A stretch of 64,000 bases of DNA, taken from positions 1-64,000 of the forward strand of contig CALVAO010000009.1 in NCBI GenBank assembly GCA_944325515.1, written 5' to 3'. The stretch's first letter is position 1. Each line of letters begins with the position of its first letter. Both the position numbers and the translations under genes were made by a program. The notes under the pieces are model-generated. The model made no database searches and was not told where the DNA came from. It saw only the letters and a program-made list of their open reading frames with translations. This stretch comes from Candidatus Gastranaerophilales bacterium. Lineage in GTDB: Bacteria; Cyanobacteriota; Vampirovibrionia; Gastranaerophilales; Gastranaerophilaceae. Below, piece after piece: positions 26,601 through 33,476 of the stretch.

Positions 26601-27030
26601 TAAGCAGTTCTTGCTGAGAAATTTCATCTCCGATTTTTAAGCAGAAGGATTCTTCATGTAAAAATTTTTCATGCGGGAATTTCTCCAGAAGAGTTTTTAC
26701 CGGAGTTATGACAATATCCGGCTTGGCAAGCAGAATATCAATCTGCTTTTGGTAGTCATATAAATTTCCTGCGACGGTTTCGTATGGCGAAATATTTTGA
26801 TATGGCAGAATTTCTGCATTTATATCAAATATCCTTTCCAAATCCGATGCATATTTTAAAGAAGCTTGTTCTGTCGAGGTGATAAAAAGAACTTTTCTGC
26901 CGGAAAGTTTATAAATATAATCCAACAGCAAAAGACGGCTGAATGTTGTTAAGCCGGTCAGTGTAAAGCTCTTCTGCTTTTTTATATTTCTGACTAACTG
27001 GTCGTAAAATGATGCGTGCTCTAGTTTCAT
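23656..27030 (-). CDS. mfd: Transcription-repair coupling factor Mfd
   Basis: The 1124-residue protein has the full Mfd architecture: an N-terminal UvrB-like module, the CarD-like RNA-polymerase interaction domain (GEYVVHSIHGVGIYQGL near residue 440), an SF2 translocase with Walker A GDVGFGKTEVAMRA and DEEHRFG, the RecG-like helicase half with QLRGRVGRS, and the C-terminal TRCF domain. It removes RNA polymerase stalled at lesions and recruits UvrA. Length matches the family (1100-1180). It is transcribed alone on the minus strand and converges on the kinase gene. Confidence 0.97.
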   Translation of the reverse strand: MKLEHASFYDQLVRNIKKQKSFTLTGLTTFSRLLLLDYIYKLSGRKVLFITSTEQASLKYASDLERIFDINAEILPYQNISPYETVAGNLYDYQKQIDILLAKPDIVITPVKTLLEKFPHEKFLHEESFCLKIGDEISQQELLKRLIKLGYKRSTMVSDIGEFSIRGDISDIYSLDENPVRIEFWGDEIVDIRFFDNETQKSIDKIKEINIKPLYKFVLGDNPPSEFPSELKEQVHNEGYFEGINVYQSYFESDFASILDYFCEYIIVIDEYAEVSSKFQQIDDNFINSYNEALKTGHIYPLKEINHFTHAEIIQKTAGMQKISLNNFLSDENNEVIDIDSRNVQIFDADMDKTALFLDEHKGWQITIATDFQERVKEVLTEYGLFEIKYIRNVTCQGTEIPDGKILLLTDRELFNKRQKEIPANRKRHYKEKAEYIENINDIKAGEYVVHSIHGVGIYQGLTKQEFDGQLKDYLTIEYANKDKLHIPAEQINMLCRYRGSGQIKPKLSRMGGSDWENTKTRVKKEVETIAYDLLRLYARRKMKEGIQFAPDSPLQLEMEDTFEYIETPDQLKAINQIKADMESANPMDRLVCGDVGFGKTEVAMRAMFKAVTSLKQVAVIVPTTVLALQHYQTISERFKPFGINVELLCRFRSAKERKETLKNLATGKCDVVIATHSLLQDNVLFKDLGLLVIDEEHRFGVRHKEKLKEFRENIDIISMSATPIPRTLYMSLSGIKDISVINTPPQNRLPIKTYVGEYNEQIVKNAIINELDRDGQVFYLYNRVETIEEFKLELQKLVPNARIAVGHGQLSEKQLEDVIIGFDNHESDILLCTTIIENGLDIPNANTIIIHEADKLGLAQLYQLRGRVGRSEKQAYCYCLYKKNKELSQEATERLKAIKEFTTLGSGYRIAMRDVEIRGVGNILGTKQHGHMVNVGFDTYCQLLEETVNELKGEAVKLNKPAIVDINVTAYIPDEWVGSEEQKMIEYKRLSDVKNEVELNYIVSEWKDRFSRIPDEVENLIKLIKLRLIATECGISIIREAGNDIRIYSPFTPYEWNIIKQGLDKNIMKKIRFTVAPKSCTDGKSILLINYQNMDFNEIFELLSNFFYYIKETINKYSGNPQE

Positions 27031-27464
27031 AATGGTGTGTGTTTAAGTTCTCTTTTGATATTAACCTAAATTTTAGACTATTTCAAGCTTAGTAAAACAG
27101 TTCGGGCAGTTGCAGGCAAAACAAAAATTATTATATAAAAAAATAGAGAAAATTCTCCAAACTACCGCGTCTCGCGCCCCGCGAGCGTGTTATGCGTTAG
27201 CATAACGATAGCGAGTGAAAACGTGCAGGCTTGCCTGCAAAATCCATTTAGTCTCACACCCGCAAGGGTGTAGAAAACGATTGTGTTTTTCTCTTTCTTT
27301 GCTAACGTTTCTTTCTCTTTTTATCGCAAAAAAGAGAAAGAAATGTTAAAAAAACTAATTAAAACTAAAAAATCTAAACTTAACTTCATATTGCAATGCA
27401 AAAAAGAAACCCAAAAATAAAACAAGAGCCAATCCCGGCTTGCCGGGTAAAAAACTGCACAGCT
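27031..27464. repeat. Palindrome-rich intergenic region
   Basis: A 434-base gap carrying a series of short perfect palindromes or hairpins: TTATGCGTTAGCATAA, GCAGGCTTGCCTGC, CACCC-GCAA-GGGTG, CTTTCTCTTTT with AAAAGAGAAAG, and CCCGGCTTGCCGGG. I see no coding frame. The density of hairpins resembles clustered REP-like repeats or a structured non-coding transcript. No second copy of the whole region occurs in the window. Confidence 0.55.
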
Positions 27465-27474
27465 CTAGCTGTGA
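27450..27474 (-). terminator. Intrinsic terminator overlapping the stop of the murA operon
   Basis: On the complement CACAGCT-AG-AGCTGTG (27459-27474) is followed by CAG and six T. The stop codon of the last gene lies in the hairpin. Confidence 0.65.
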
Positions 27475-27797
27475 TTAGGGCTTTCGTATTCTATACCCAT
27501 TTCTTTGAGTGCAGAAATAAAGCGTTCTGCACATGCACTCTGCACTTCCGGCGGAACTACTCTTAGTATTTCAACGGTTTTAGATATAATGGGATCCTTA
27601 TCATACCACCTGCTTCCGTTGACAGGCTTTACAAGGTCATAAAATCTATCCAGGGCTTCTTTAGAAACCTTCTGTTCTAATTTATCAAGAAAAACAACAG
27701 CATGCTCTCTCAGCTCGTCTTGATAATTCTTTAATAATTCAATAACTTCCAAAAGTTTAGGGTCATGGTCATACCATCTTTTATATGCGGGACTCAT
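27465..27797 (-). CDS. Uncharacterised protein with a duplicated RWYD-DP motif
   Basis: The 110-residue protein of unknown family consists of two related halves. Each begins RWYD(H/K)DP and continues with a helix ending in a similar FLDKL or FISALKEMG segment (residues 7-45 and 63-101). It has no signal peptide or membrane helix. It overlaps the 3' end of murA by 17 bases and is probably translationally coupled to it, which suggests a role connected with peptidoglycan precursor synthesis, but nothing direct shows this. The stop codon lies in a terminator hairpin. Confidence 0.7.
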   Translation of the reverse strand: MSPAYKRWYDHDPKLLEVIELLKNYQDELREHAVVFLDKLEQKVSKEALDRFYDLVKPVNGSRWYDKDPIISKTVEILRVVPPEVQSACAERFISALKEMGIEYESPNHS

Positions 27798-29118
27798 TAA
27801 TTACCCCCTTTTCTGGAGCTTTAATCTGGTTAAACTCTGCTCCTTCGTTATCATCATATCTATATATCTTAGCCCCCAGCTTCTGCAGTTTATATTCAAA
27901 CTCTTCATAGCCTCGGTCAATGTGGTGCAGTTTTTCTACTATAGTTTCTCCGTTAGCCATCAGCCCTGCTATAACAAGGGCGGCTCCCGCTCTTAGGTCG
28001 CTTGCCGCAACTGTAGCGCCCGTAAGATTTTTTACACCTTTAATAATTGCATGGTTCCTGTCTTGATGAATATCTGCACCCATTCTTCTTAAGTCCGGAA
28101 CCTGCATAAACCTGTTTTCATAAAGACTTTCTGTAATAATACCCACGCCGTTTGCAGTTGTTAGAAGTGTCATTGCAATTGCCTGCAAATCTGTTGGAAA
28201 TCCTGGATATGGCTGGGTTACAAAGTTAATGGATGTCAGCCTGTTTCTGCAGCTTACTTCTATGGTTGTAGGTTCTACAAGCTTTATATTGGCGCCCATT
28301 TTGATTAATTTATCGTTAAAAAATGTTAAATGTGCAGGGTATACATTTTTAAGTATTGCTTTACCTTTTGTGGCAACAACAGCTGCCATAAAAGTTCCGG
28401 CTTCAATTCTGTCAGGAATTGTTGTATATTCAGCAGAATGCAGGTCAGAAGGCTTAACGCCGTTTATTAATATCTCTGAGGTGCCTGCGCCGGTAACATC
28501 TGCGCCAATAGTATTTAAGAAGTTTGCTAAATCAACAATCTCCGGTTCTTGTGCGGCATTCTGTATTCTGGTAGCACCATCTGCCAAAATTGCTGCCAGC
28601 ATTAAATTTTCTGTAGCTCCTACTGACGGTATATCCAAATATATATCAGTACCCGTTAATTTAGAAGCTTTTGCATGGACATATCCGTTTTCTATTTTAA
28701 TTTTTGCCCCGAGAGCCTCAAGCCCTTTGATATGAAAGTCAACCCGTCTTTCTCCGATTGCGCATCCTCCAGGAAGTGCAACAATTGCCTCTTTACAGCG
28801 GGACATCAAAGCGCCGAGAATTATAAATGAGGCGCGCATTTTACTTACAAGCTCATACTTAGCGGTAATAGATGTAATATTAGAAGCGTCTACTTCTACA
28901 GACTTCTCTTCTTTATCATAAATATAAGAAGCACCTAAGTCAGAAAGCACATTCAGCATTATATCAACATCTGTTAGGCGCGGGACATTATAGATTTTTG
29001 TTTTGCCTTTAACAAGAATAGTGGCAGCAAGAAGTTTAAGAACGGCATTTTTGGCTCCGCCTATAGAAACTTCGCCCTTAAGAGTCTCTCCGCCTTGTAT
29101 TTTGAATTTCTCTGCCAA
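27781..29118 (-). CDS. murA: UDP-N-acetylglucosamine 1-carboxyvinyltransferase MurA
   Basis: The 445-residue protein matches MurA. It has GGAKNAVLKLLAA near the N terminus (the Lys-Asn pair binds substrate), the catalytic Cys in the PGGCAIGERRVD loop (near residue 117), and PGFPTDLQ near residue 308. MurA adds enolpyruvate to UDP-GlcNAc, the first committed step of peptidoglycan synthesis in the cytoplasm. The Cys version of the loop predicts fosfomycin sensitivity by family knowledge. It overlaps the small downstream gene by 17 bases. Confidence 0.95.
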   Translation of the reverse strand: MAEKFKIQGGETLKGEVSIGGAKNAVLKLLAATILVKGKTKIYNVPRLTDVDIMLNVLSDLGASYIYDKEEKSVEVDASNITSITAKYELVSKMRASFIILGALMSRCKEAIVALPGGCAIGERRVDFHIKGLEALGAKIKIENGYVHAKASKLTGTDIYLDIPSVGATENLMLAAILADGATRIQNAAQEPEIVDLANFLNTIGADVTGAGTSEILINGVKPSDLHSAEYTTIPDRIEAGTFMAAVVATKGKAILKNVYPAHLTFFNDKLIKMGANIKLVEPTTIEVSCRNRLTSINFVTQPYPGFPTDLQAIAMTLLTTANGVGIITESLYENRFMQVPDLRRMGADIHQDRNHAIIKGVKNLTGATVAASDLRAGAALVIAGLMANGETIVEKLHHIDRGYEEFEYKLQKLGAKIYRYDDNEGAEFNQIKAPEKGVINESRI

Positions 29119-29175
29119 AATTCCTCCAATCTATAATAATCATACAATTATTATAACAAAATGTAAAGACACCTC

Positions 29176-30213
29176 TTAAATAAATCCCCCGCCGAGAAGA
29201 TGCCCGTCGTTAATGTCGTATAAAACGCATGCTTGCCCTTTGGAAATGGCTGATACAGGGGCTTTGAAATTTATTGTGCATTCTGTGCCGTTAATTTCTA
29301 TCTCCGCCGGAGCTGAGTGCATGTTGTATCTTATTTTTACCAGAGCTTCAAAAGCCTTTTTGTCCTGCGGATAGTTCCAATTTATATCTTTTAATATTAA
29401 ATTATCCGAATAAAGCTCTTGTTTAAAACCTACATATACAATGTTATTTAGAGCATCAATACCCGTAACGTACAATGCCTCCGGCGATGCAATTCCTATA
29501 CCTTTTCTCTGTCCGATTGTATATTGCCAGAAACCGTCATGTTCTCCGAGTTTTTTTCCTGTTGTTTTGTCTATAAAATCACCGCGTCTTGGCGGGAGAA
29601 TGTTGTTTAAGTATTTTTTTGCCGTCATGGGCGCCTTTATAAAACATATATCCTGGCTTTCTTTTGATGACTTGCTCGGAAGGTCGTTATCAAAGGCTAT
29701 TTTTCTGACTTCATCCTTTTTAAGGGAAGCCAGCGGGAACAACGTTCTGCTTAATTGATTTTGGCTGAGCGAGAAAAGAAAATATAACTGGTCTTTATGC
29801 TCGTCTGATGCAGGATAAAGTTTGTAGAAATTCCCATCTTTTTTCAGATTGGCATAATGTCCGGTTGCCATATATTCGGCGCCGAGTTTTTCCAGTGCAA
29901 AATTAAACAGTTCTCCCCATTTTACATATTTGTTGCACATAATACAGGGATTCGGAGTTTCTCCGCTTTTGTACGAATTTTCAAAATAGTTTATAACTTT
30001 TTCTTTAAAAATATTAGTCAAATCCGCCGGATAAAACGGAATTTCCAGCTTTTTAGCAACGGCTTCGGCATTTCTTATAACCAGTTCAGACTCTTCTGTA
30101 TCCGTCATTTTGGCGGTTACACCGATAACATTATACCCCTGCCGTTTAAGAAGCAGGGCTGTAACACTGCTGTCGATTCCGCCTGACAATGCAACTGCAA
30201 CGGTTTTATTCAT
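29176..30213 (-). CDS. mnmA: tRNA-specific 2-thiouridylase MnmA
   Basis: The 345-residue protein has the PP-loop SGGIDSS (residues 9-15), the first catalytic Cys in PNPCIMCNK (near residue 92), ATGHYA and the second Cys in SQDICFI (near 190), followed by the C-terminal beta-barrel. It thiolates U34 of tRNAs for Lys, Glu and Gln, using sulfur relayed from a cysteine desulfurase. Length is slightly under the usual 360. Its start overlaps the end of the upstream unknown gene by eight bases, so the two are coupled. Confidence 0.93.
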   Translation of the reverse strand: MNKTVAVALSGGIDSSVTALLLKRQGYNVIGVTAKMTDTEESELVIRNAEAVAKKLEIPFYPADLTNIFKEKVINYFENSYKSGETPNPCIMCNKYVKWGELFNFALEKLGAEYMATGHYANLKKDGNFYKLYPASDEHKDQLYFLFSLSQNQLSRTLFPLASLKKDEVRKIAFDNDLPSKSSKESQDICFIKAPMTAKKYLNNILPPRRGDFIDKTTGKKLGEHDGFWQYTIGQRKGIGIASPEALYVTGIDALNNIVYVGFKQELYSDNLILKDINWNYPQDKKAFEALVKIRYNMHSAPAEIEINGTECTINFKAPVSAISKGQACVLYDINDGHLLGGGFI

Positions 30214-30931
30214 CCAAAAGCACTTTCTCGCCGTATGCTGTTAATCTGTATTCAGAAGCCCCGACTAAACCTGTTAAATCAGGCAGACACTCAATATAAT
30301 CACGATTGATAGCTTCCTGCAAAACGCTGTGGTCAATGATTACAGCGATATTCTGCATTAATTTTGCATTAAGCTGCTTGAGCGTAAAACGCGGTTTCTG
30401 CTCGTATTGAGTAAAGTAGTATGCAGTCAGTAAAAGATAATCAATTTTTCTTTCAACTTTTCTTGCGCTTATATAATTCAAAAATGCACTGTCTTTTTTT
30501 ATAGAAGGACTCGGTTTGAAAGATAGTTCTGTCTGCGGGGATTTCATAGAATTTTCTAAAATGTTATCAAAAACGCCGGATGTAGAATTTTCCGGAACAG
30601 CATTCTCTTTTGGCGGAGCATAGAAAATATCTAAATTTTTATTGGTGCTGTCATCCTCTTCAAGTTTAGCCGGCTGTATTTCCGCCTCTTGAGGAATTTC
30701 TGTTTTAGGCTTTCTTTTTAACTGCTCATCAATTTTTTGCTGTGTTATTTCTTTTTCAGTGTTGATTTGGGTATTAACCATTTCTTTGCACTGCTGTACT
30801 TTTCTTTTCTGAATATATTCGGAGGCTTTTCTTACCCACAGTGCAAACTGATCGTTTATCAGCTCCTTGTCAGTTGTTGATAACGATAACTCATACTTCC
30901 CTTTTTTTATTTTAAATGAATAAGTAGACAT
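30206..30931 (-). CDS. Uncharacterised protein, shares N-terminal domain with the adjacent small gene
   Basis: The 241-residue protein is not recognised. Residues 4-35 (YSFKIKKGKYELSLSTTD and following) align with nearly the whole 40-residue protein encoded just upstream. A charged low-complexity linker (about residues 55-140) and a helical C-terminal domain (145-241) follow, the latter resembling a small winged-helix-like unit. No signal peptide is seen. AAAGGGGA serves as ribosome site. It overlaps mnmA by eight bases and may be in one transcript with it. Confidence 0.65.
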   Translation of the reverse strand: MSTYSFKIKKGKYELSLSTTDKELINDQFALWVRKASEYIQKRKVQQCKEMVNTQINTEKEITQQKIDEQLKRKPKTEIPQEAEIQPAKLEEDDSTNKNLDIFYAPPKENAVPENSTSGVFDNILENSMKSPQTELSFKPSPSIKKDSAFLNYISARKVERKIDYLLLTAYYFTQYEQKPRFTLKQLNAKLMQNIAVIIDHSVLQEAINRDYIECLPDLTGLVGASEYRLTAYGEKVLLDE

Positions 30932-30945
30932 TGTTCCCCTTTGTT

Positions 30946-31068
30946 TTATTTATCCTGCAGGAGTTCTTCGCGCCACTTGTTTAACTGTTCTTCTACAAAC
31001 TCCAAATCATCAGATTTCAATTCGATTTCAATATCGCCTTTTTTCATTTTGAATACATATTCGTGCAT
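30946..31068 (-). CDS. Small 40-residue protein related to the next gene
   Basis: A short frame, MHEYVFKMKKGDIEIELK and so on, with a strong ribosome site (AAGGAGGGT) five bases before the ATG and 14 bases from the next gene's start. It aligns with the N terminus of the 241-residue protein downstream (Y-x-FK-x-KKG, then D-x-E and Q-x-x-x-W). The strong ribosome site, close spacing and paralogy support a real gene. The function is unknown; it could compete for a partner of the larger protein. Confidence 0.7.
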   Translation of the reverse strand: MHEYVFKMKKGDIEIELKSDDLEFVEEQLNKWREELLQDK

Positions 31069-31129
31069 ATACCCTCCTTAATGTATAAAGTGTACCTTAA
31101 AATTTTTTAACTTTCAAGTATGATAATAA

Positions 31130-31158
31130 TTGTAAAATAAGTTGATATATTATATAAT
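31130..31158 (+). promoter_or_regulatory. Promoter of the gene at 31180
   Basis: TTGTAA (31130-31135), 17 bases and a perfect TATAAT (31153-31158), with AAAAAAAGGGA as ribosome site before the ATG. Confidence 0.65.
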
Positions 31159-31179
31159 ATAAAAAAAGGGATATGTATT

Positions 31180-31608
31180 ATGTCAGCTATTGAAAATATT
31201 CAATCATCGCTAACAGCTGGTCTGCTGGAAGCAGGCGCCGGCAATAAACTTGAAGAAGTCAATCGCCAATTAGAAAGTCTTCCGCAGGTTTTAGATAAAA
31301 ATACTTTGCAGAGTCTTAAAGATGGTGAGTATGATATAACTCTGCAAGAATATACGGATTTAAACACGTACAGAACCAACATGGGGATACTGTACGGAAA
31401 CTTTTCAAACAACCGCTTTCATTCTGTGCTGAATACTCTTCTGGGTAACAGGGAGAATGAGACGGTAAACGCAAGAGATTTTATGAGTGCGATGCAAGAC
31501 AGAGGTTTGACAGAAAAGACTGCTTTCCAGCTATATACGGCAATGAAAACATATTCTATTACATCTACGCTGATTGGCGGAAATAGTTTTGTAAGCGCAA
31601 GGGTTTAG
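31180..31608 (+). CDS. Uncharacterised 142-residue protein
   Basis: No family recognised. The protein is polar and mainly helical in appearance, with an N-terminal segment like a cytosolic helical bundle (residues 1-40) and a central region NRENETVNARDFMSAMQDRG that could be an EF-hand-like or capping element, although no calcium loop is complete. No signal peptide is present. It has its own TATAAT promoter and lies 59 bases before the exported matrixin-like protein, with which it may be co-transcribed. Confidence 0.6.
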   Translation: MSAIENIQSSLTAGLLEAGAGNKLEEVNRQLESLPQVLDKNTLQSLKDGEYDITLQEYTDLNTYRTNMGILYGNFSNNRFHSVLNTLLGNRENETVNARDFMSAMQDRGLTEKTAFQLYTAMKTYSITSTLIGGNSFVSARV

Positions 31609-31666
31609 ATTTCAATATTTTAAGTTATAATGATTATTGTAAAAGTGTTAAAGAGGTTTAGATATT

Positions 31667-32893
31667 ATGAAAAAGATGGTAATTAGTGCATTTATTGTTG
31701 CTGCAGGAGCGTTTTCTCTGTGTAATTTTAGTGATATCCCGGCATCCGTACATCCGGATTTATCTTTCAAAAATTCTTACGCAATAGTTCTCGGTTATGA
31801 TAAATCAATGAGCGAAAAAACTATTAAAGCCGCTGTTATTGACAGTTATTTTAGAGAAGTTGCCGCAAATGGCAAAATAATAAGATGGAATAAAGAATCT
31901 TTTCCTTTAAAGGTATATATTCAAGATTCAGCAGATGTCCCGGAATACTACAGAGAAATCGTAATGAGTGCTTATCAATCATGGCAGAGAGCCAGCGACG
32001 GACTTGTAAGATTTATGTTTGTAGAAACTCCAGAAGAAGCCGATATGAAATGCTTCTTTAAAAATGTTGAAGGGCAGACCACAATAGGTTCACATGCGTT
32101 TTCAATAAACGGGAACACTATTACGGGCTCTACCACTATTTATAAAATAACTGATGAAAAAAATCATAACCTGGATTCAAAACAATTGTTCTCATCAGCT
32201 CTTCAAGAAATTGGACATTCTCTTGGGCTAAATGGCAAAAGCCCGAGTATATATGACGTAATGTATCCAATAGGAACAAAATTTAACACTGAAATTACTG
32301 CAAGAGATTTAAAAACGCTTGCTCTATTATATTCAGTAGTTCCGGATATAACCAATAAACCTATGACGAAAGAAGAAGCTGCACAACTGTTTACGGTTCA
32401 AGAAATTCTTTCCACATTAAATGTTCCTGTAGACGATTCTACAAATCCGGATGAAGTTGTTGCAAATGATATTGAAACGCATCTTGCTCTGGCTGAAGAA
32501 TACAGGAAAAAAGCTGAATACGATAAAGCTGCACAAGAATATCAAGCTGTTGCACAGATGAAAACCGATATGAGAAGCAAATCTGAAGTTTATTATGAAG
32601 TTGCTGTCATGTATCTGGATGCAGAAGAGTTTGACAAGGCTAAGAGCTGTGCAGAAATTGCATGCGCAACTGATATGAATGATTTGACAGAAACTCTGCC
32701 GGCATTAATTGATTATTATACAAAACGTTCAAACTCTGCTGTAGAACAGCTGGAAGCAATTTTGCAGCAGGATCCGTATAATAAGCATGCCTATAAACTC
32801 CTGTGCCAAATCTATAGAGAAAAGCATCATGAAAACATGCTTAATGCTACAATTAAGAAATACGGTAAAACAGCAGGTACTATAGAAGAGTAA
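31667..32893 (+). CDS. Exported matrixin-like (M10-type) protein with degenerate zinc site and C-terminal TPRs
   Basis: The 408-residue protein has an N-terminal signal peptide (MKKMVISAFIVAAGAFSLC). A metalloprotease-like domain follows, in which the usual HExxHxxGxxH site reads QEIGHSLGLNGK and is followed by the Met-turn-like DVMYP. Two of the three zinc His residues are thus replaced (by Gln and Lys). Residues 265-400 contain two or three TPR-like helical repeats (LALAEEYRKKAEYDKAAQEY and similar). The fold suggests a former secreted or periplasmic protease kept as a binding protein. The final terminator is strong. Confidence 0.75.
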   Translation: MKKMVISAFIVAAGAFSLCNFSDIPASVHPDLSFKNSYAIVLGYDKSMSEKTIKAAVIDSYFREVAANGKIIRWNKESFPLKVYIQDSADVPEYYREIVMSAYQSWQRASDGLVRFMFVETPEEADMKCFFKNVEGQTTIGSHAFSINGNTITGSTTIYKITDEKNHNLDSKQLFSSALQEIGHSLGLNGKSPSIYDVMYPIGTKFNTEITARDLKTLALLYSVVPDITNKPMTKEEAAQLFTVQEILSTLNVPVDDSTNPDEVVANDIETHLALAEEYRKKAEYDKAAQEYQAVAQMKTDMRSKSEVYYEVAVMYLDAEEFDKAKSCAEIACATDMNDLTETLPALIDYYTKRSNSAVEQLEAILQQDPYNKHAYKLLCQIYREKHHENMLNATIKKYGKTAGTIEE

Positions 32894-32910
32894 TAAATCT
32901 AACTAACCCG

Positions 32911-32946
32911 AAAAGCCCATGCTTTTAAGATAAGCATGGGCTTTTT
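32911..32946 (+). terminator. Intrinsic terminator
   Basis: AAAAGCCCATGCTT (32911-32924) pairs with AAGCATGGGCTTTT (32932-32945), ending in a T-run, 18 bases after the matrixin-like gene. Confidence 0.9.
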
Positions 32947-32999
32947 GACTAATGTATTTTTTGTTTTAATCAAGTATAGTATACGTATAAATTGAATAT

Positions 33000-33120
33000 A
33001 CAGTTTTGCAAAAAAATATTCGCCACCAGGACCCACTTGCATTGCACATGCTTGTTTATAGGAGAGAAGCCTCCGAGAGGTCGTACGTGGTAAAGGGCAG
33101 CTTTTAGTCTGCCCTTTTAT
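33000..33120 (+). ncRNA. Candidate structured small RNA with its own terminator
   Basis: A non-coding segment with complementary parts: GCCAC with GTGGT, GACC with GGTC, an inner CCTC-CGA-GAGG hairpin and GGAG/CTCC. It ends in an intrinsic terminator AAAGGGCAG (33092-33100) with CTGCCCTTT (33109-33117) and T-run. TATA-rich sequence at 32970-32995 could be its promoter. I could not match it to 6S, SRP, tmRNA or a known riboswitch. It may be a free RNA or a leader of the HTH gene 100 bases downstream. Confidence 0.5.
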
Positions 33121-33219
33121 ATAAAGAAATAGAAAATTAGTTTTGATTGTATAATATAATTCATATAAGCTTAATATGGTATATAGAAAATTTATGAGTT
33201 ATACACGAAAATATAAAAT

Positions 33220-33438
33220 ATGGAAGAAAAGAATAGATTAAAAAATTTAGGTATAAATGTTAAGAGCGAACGCTTAAGACGCAATATCTCACAAGAAAAA
33301 TTAGCAGAACTTACAAATATTTCAAGAAATTCTATAAGCTTGATTGAAACAGGTAAAATTAATCCTACTATTTTAAAGATGATTGATATTGCAAATGTTT
33401 TAGGCGTAGAATTAAGCACATTAATTAAAGGTATTTAA
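33220..33438 (+). CDS. Small XRE/Cro family DNA-binding protein
   Basis: The 72-residue protein is almost wholly one helix-turn-helix domain: KSERLRRNISQEKLAELTNISRNSISLIETGKINPTILKMIDIANVLGVEL. Short stand-alone XRE proteins act as repressors of mobile or stress genes or as antitoxins. No toxin partner is adjacent. It lies downstream of the candidate structured RNA, with TATAAT at about 33151 and no obvious ribosome site. The target is unknown. Confidence 0.8.
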   Translation: MEEKNRLKNLGINVKSERLRRNISQEKLAELTNISRNSISLIETGKINPTILKMIDIANVLGVELSTLIKGI

Positions 33439-33476
33439 TTAGTTTAACTTAATTTTAGGCTTGAACAAGCAGAATG

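Noticed and set aside
31600..31631. rGCAA module upstream of the matrixin-like gene
   Set aside because: The GCAA lies in the end of the preceding coding region and the second box is weak; the gene has a normal signal peptide instead of the FKG-type leader.
33000..33120. 6S, signal-recognition-particle or known riboswitch RNA
   Set aside because: The conserved apical loop of SRP RNA, the large open bubble of 6S and the core motifs of common riboswitches are not present; kept only as an unassigned RNA.
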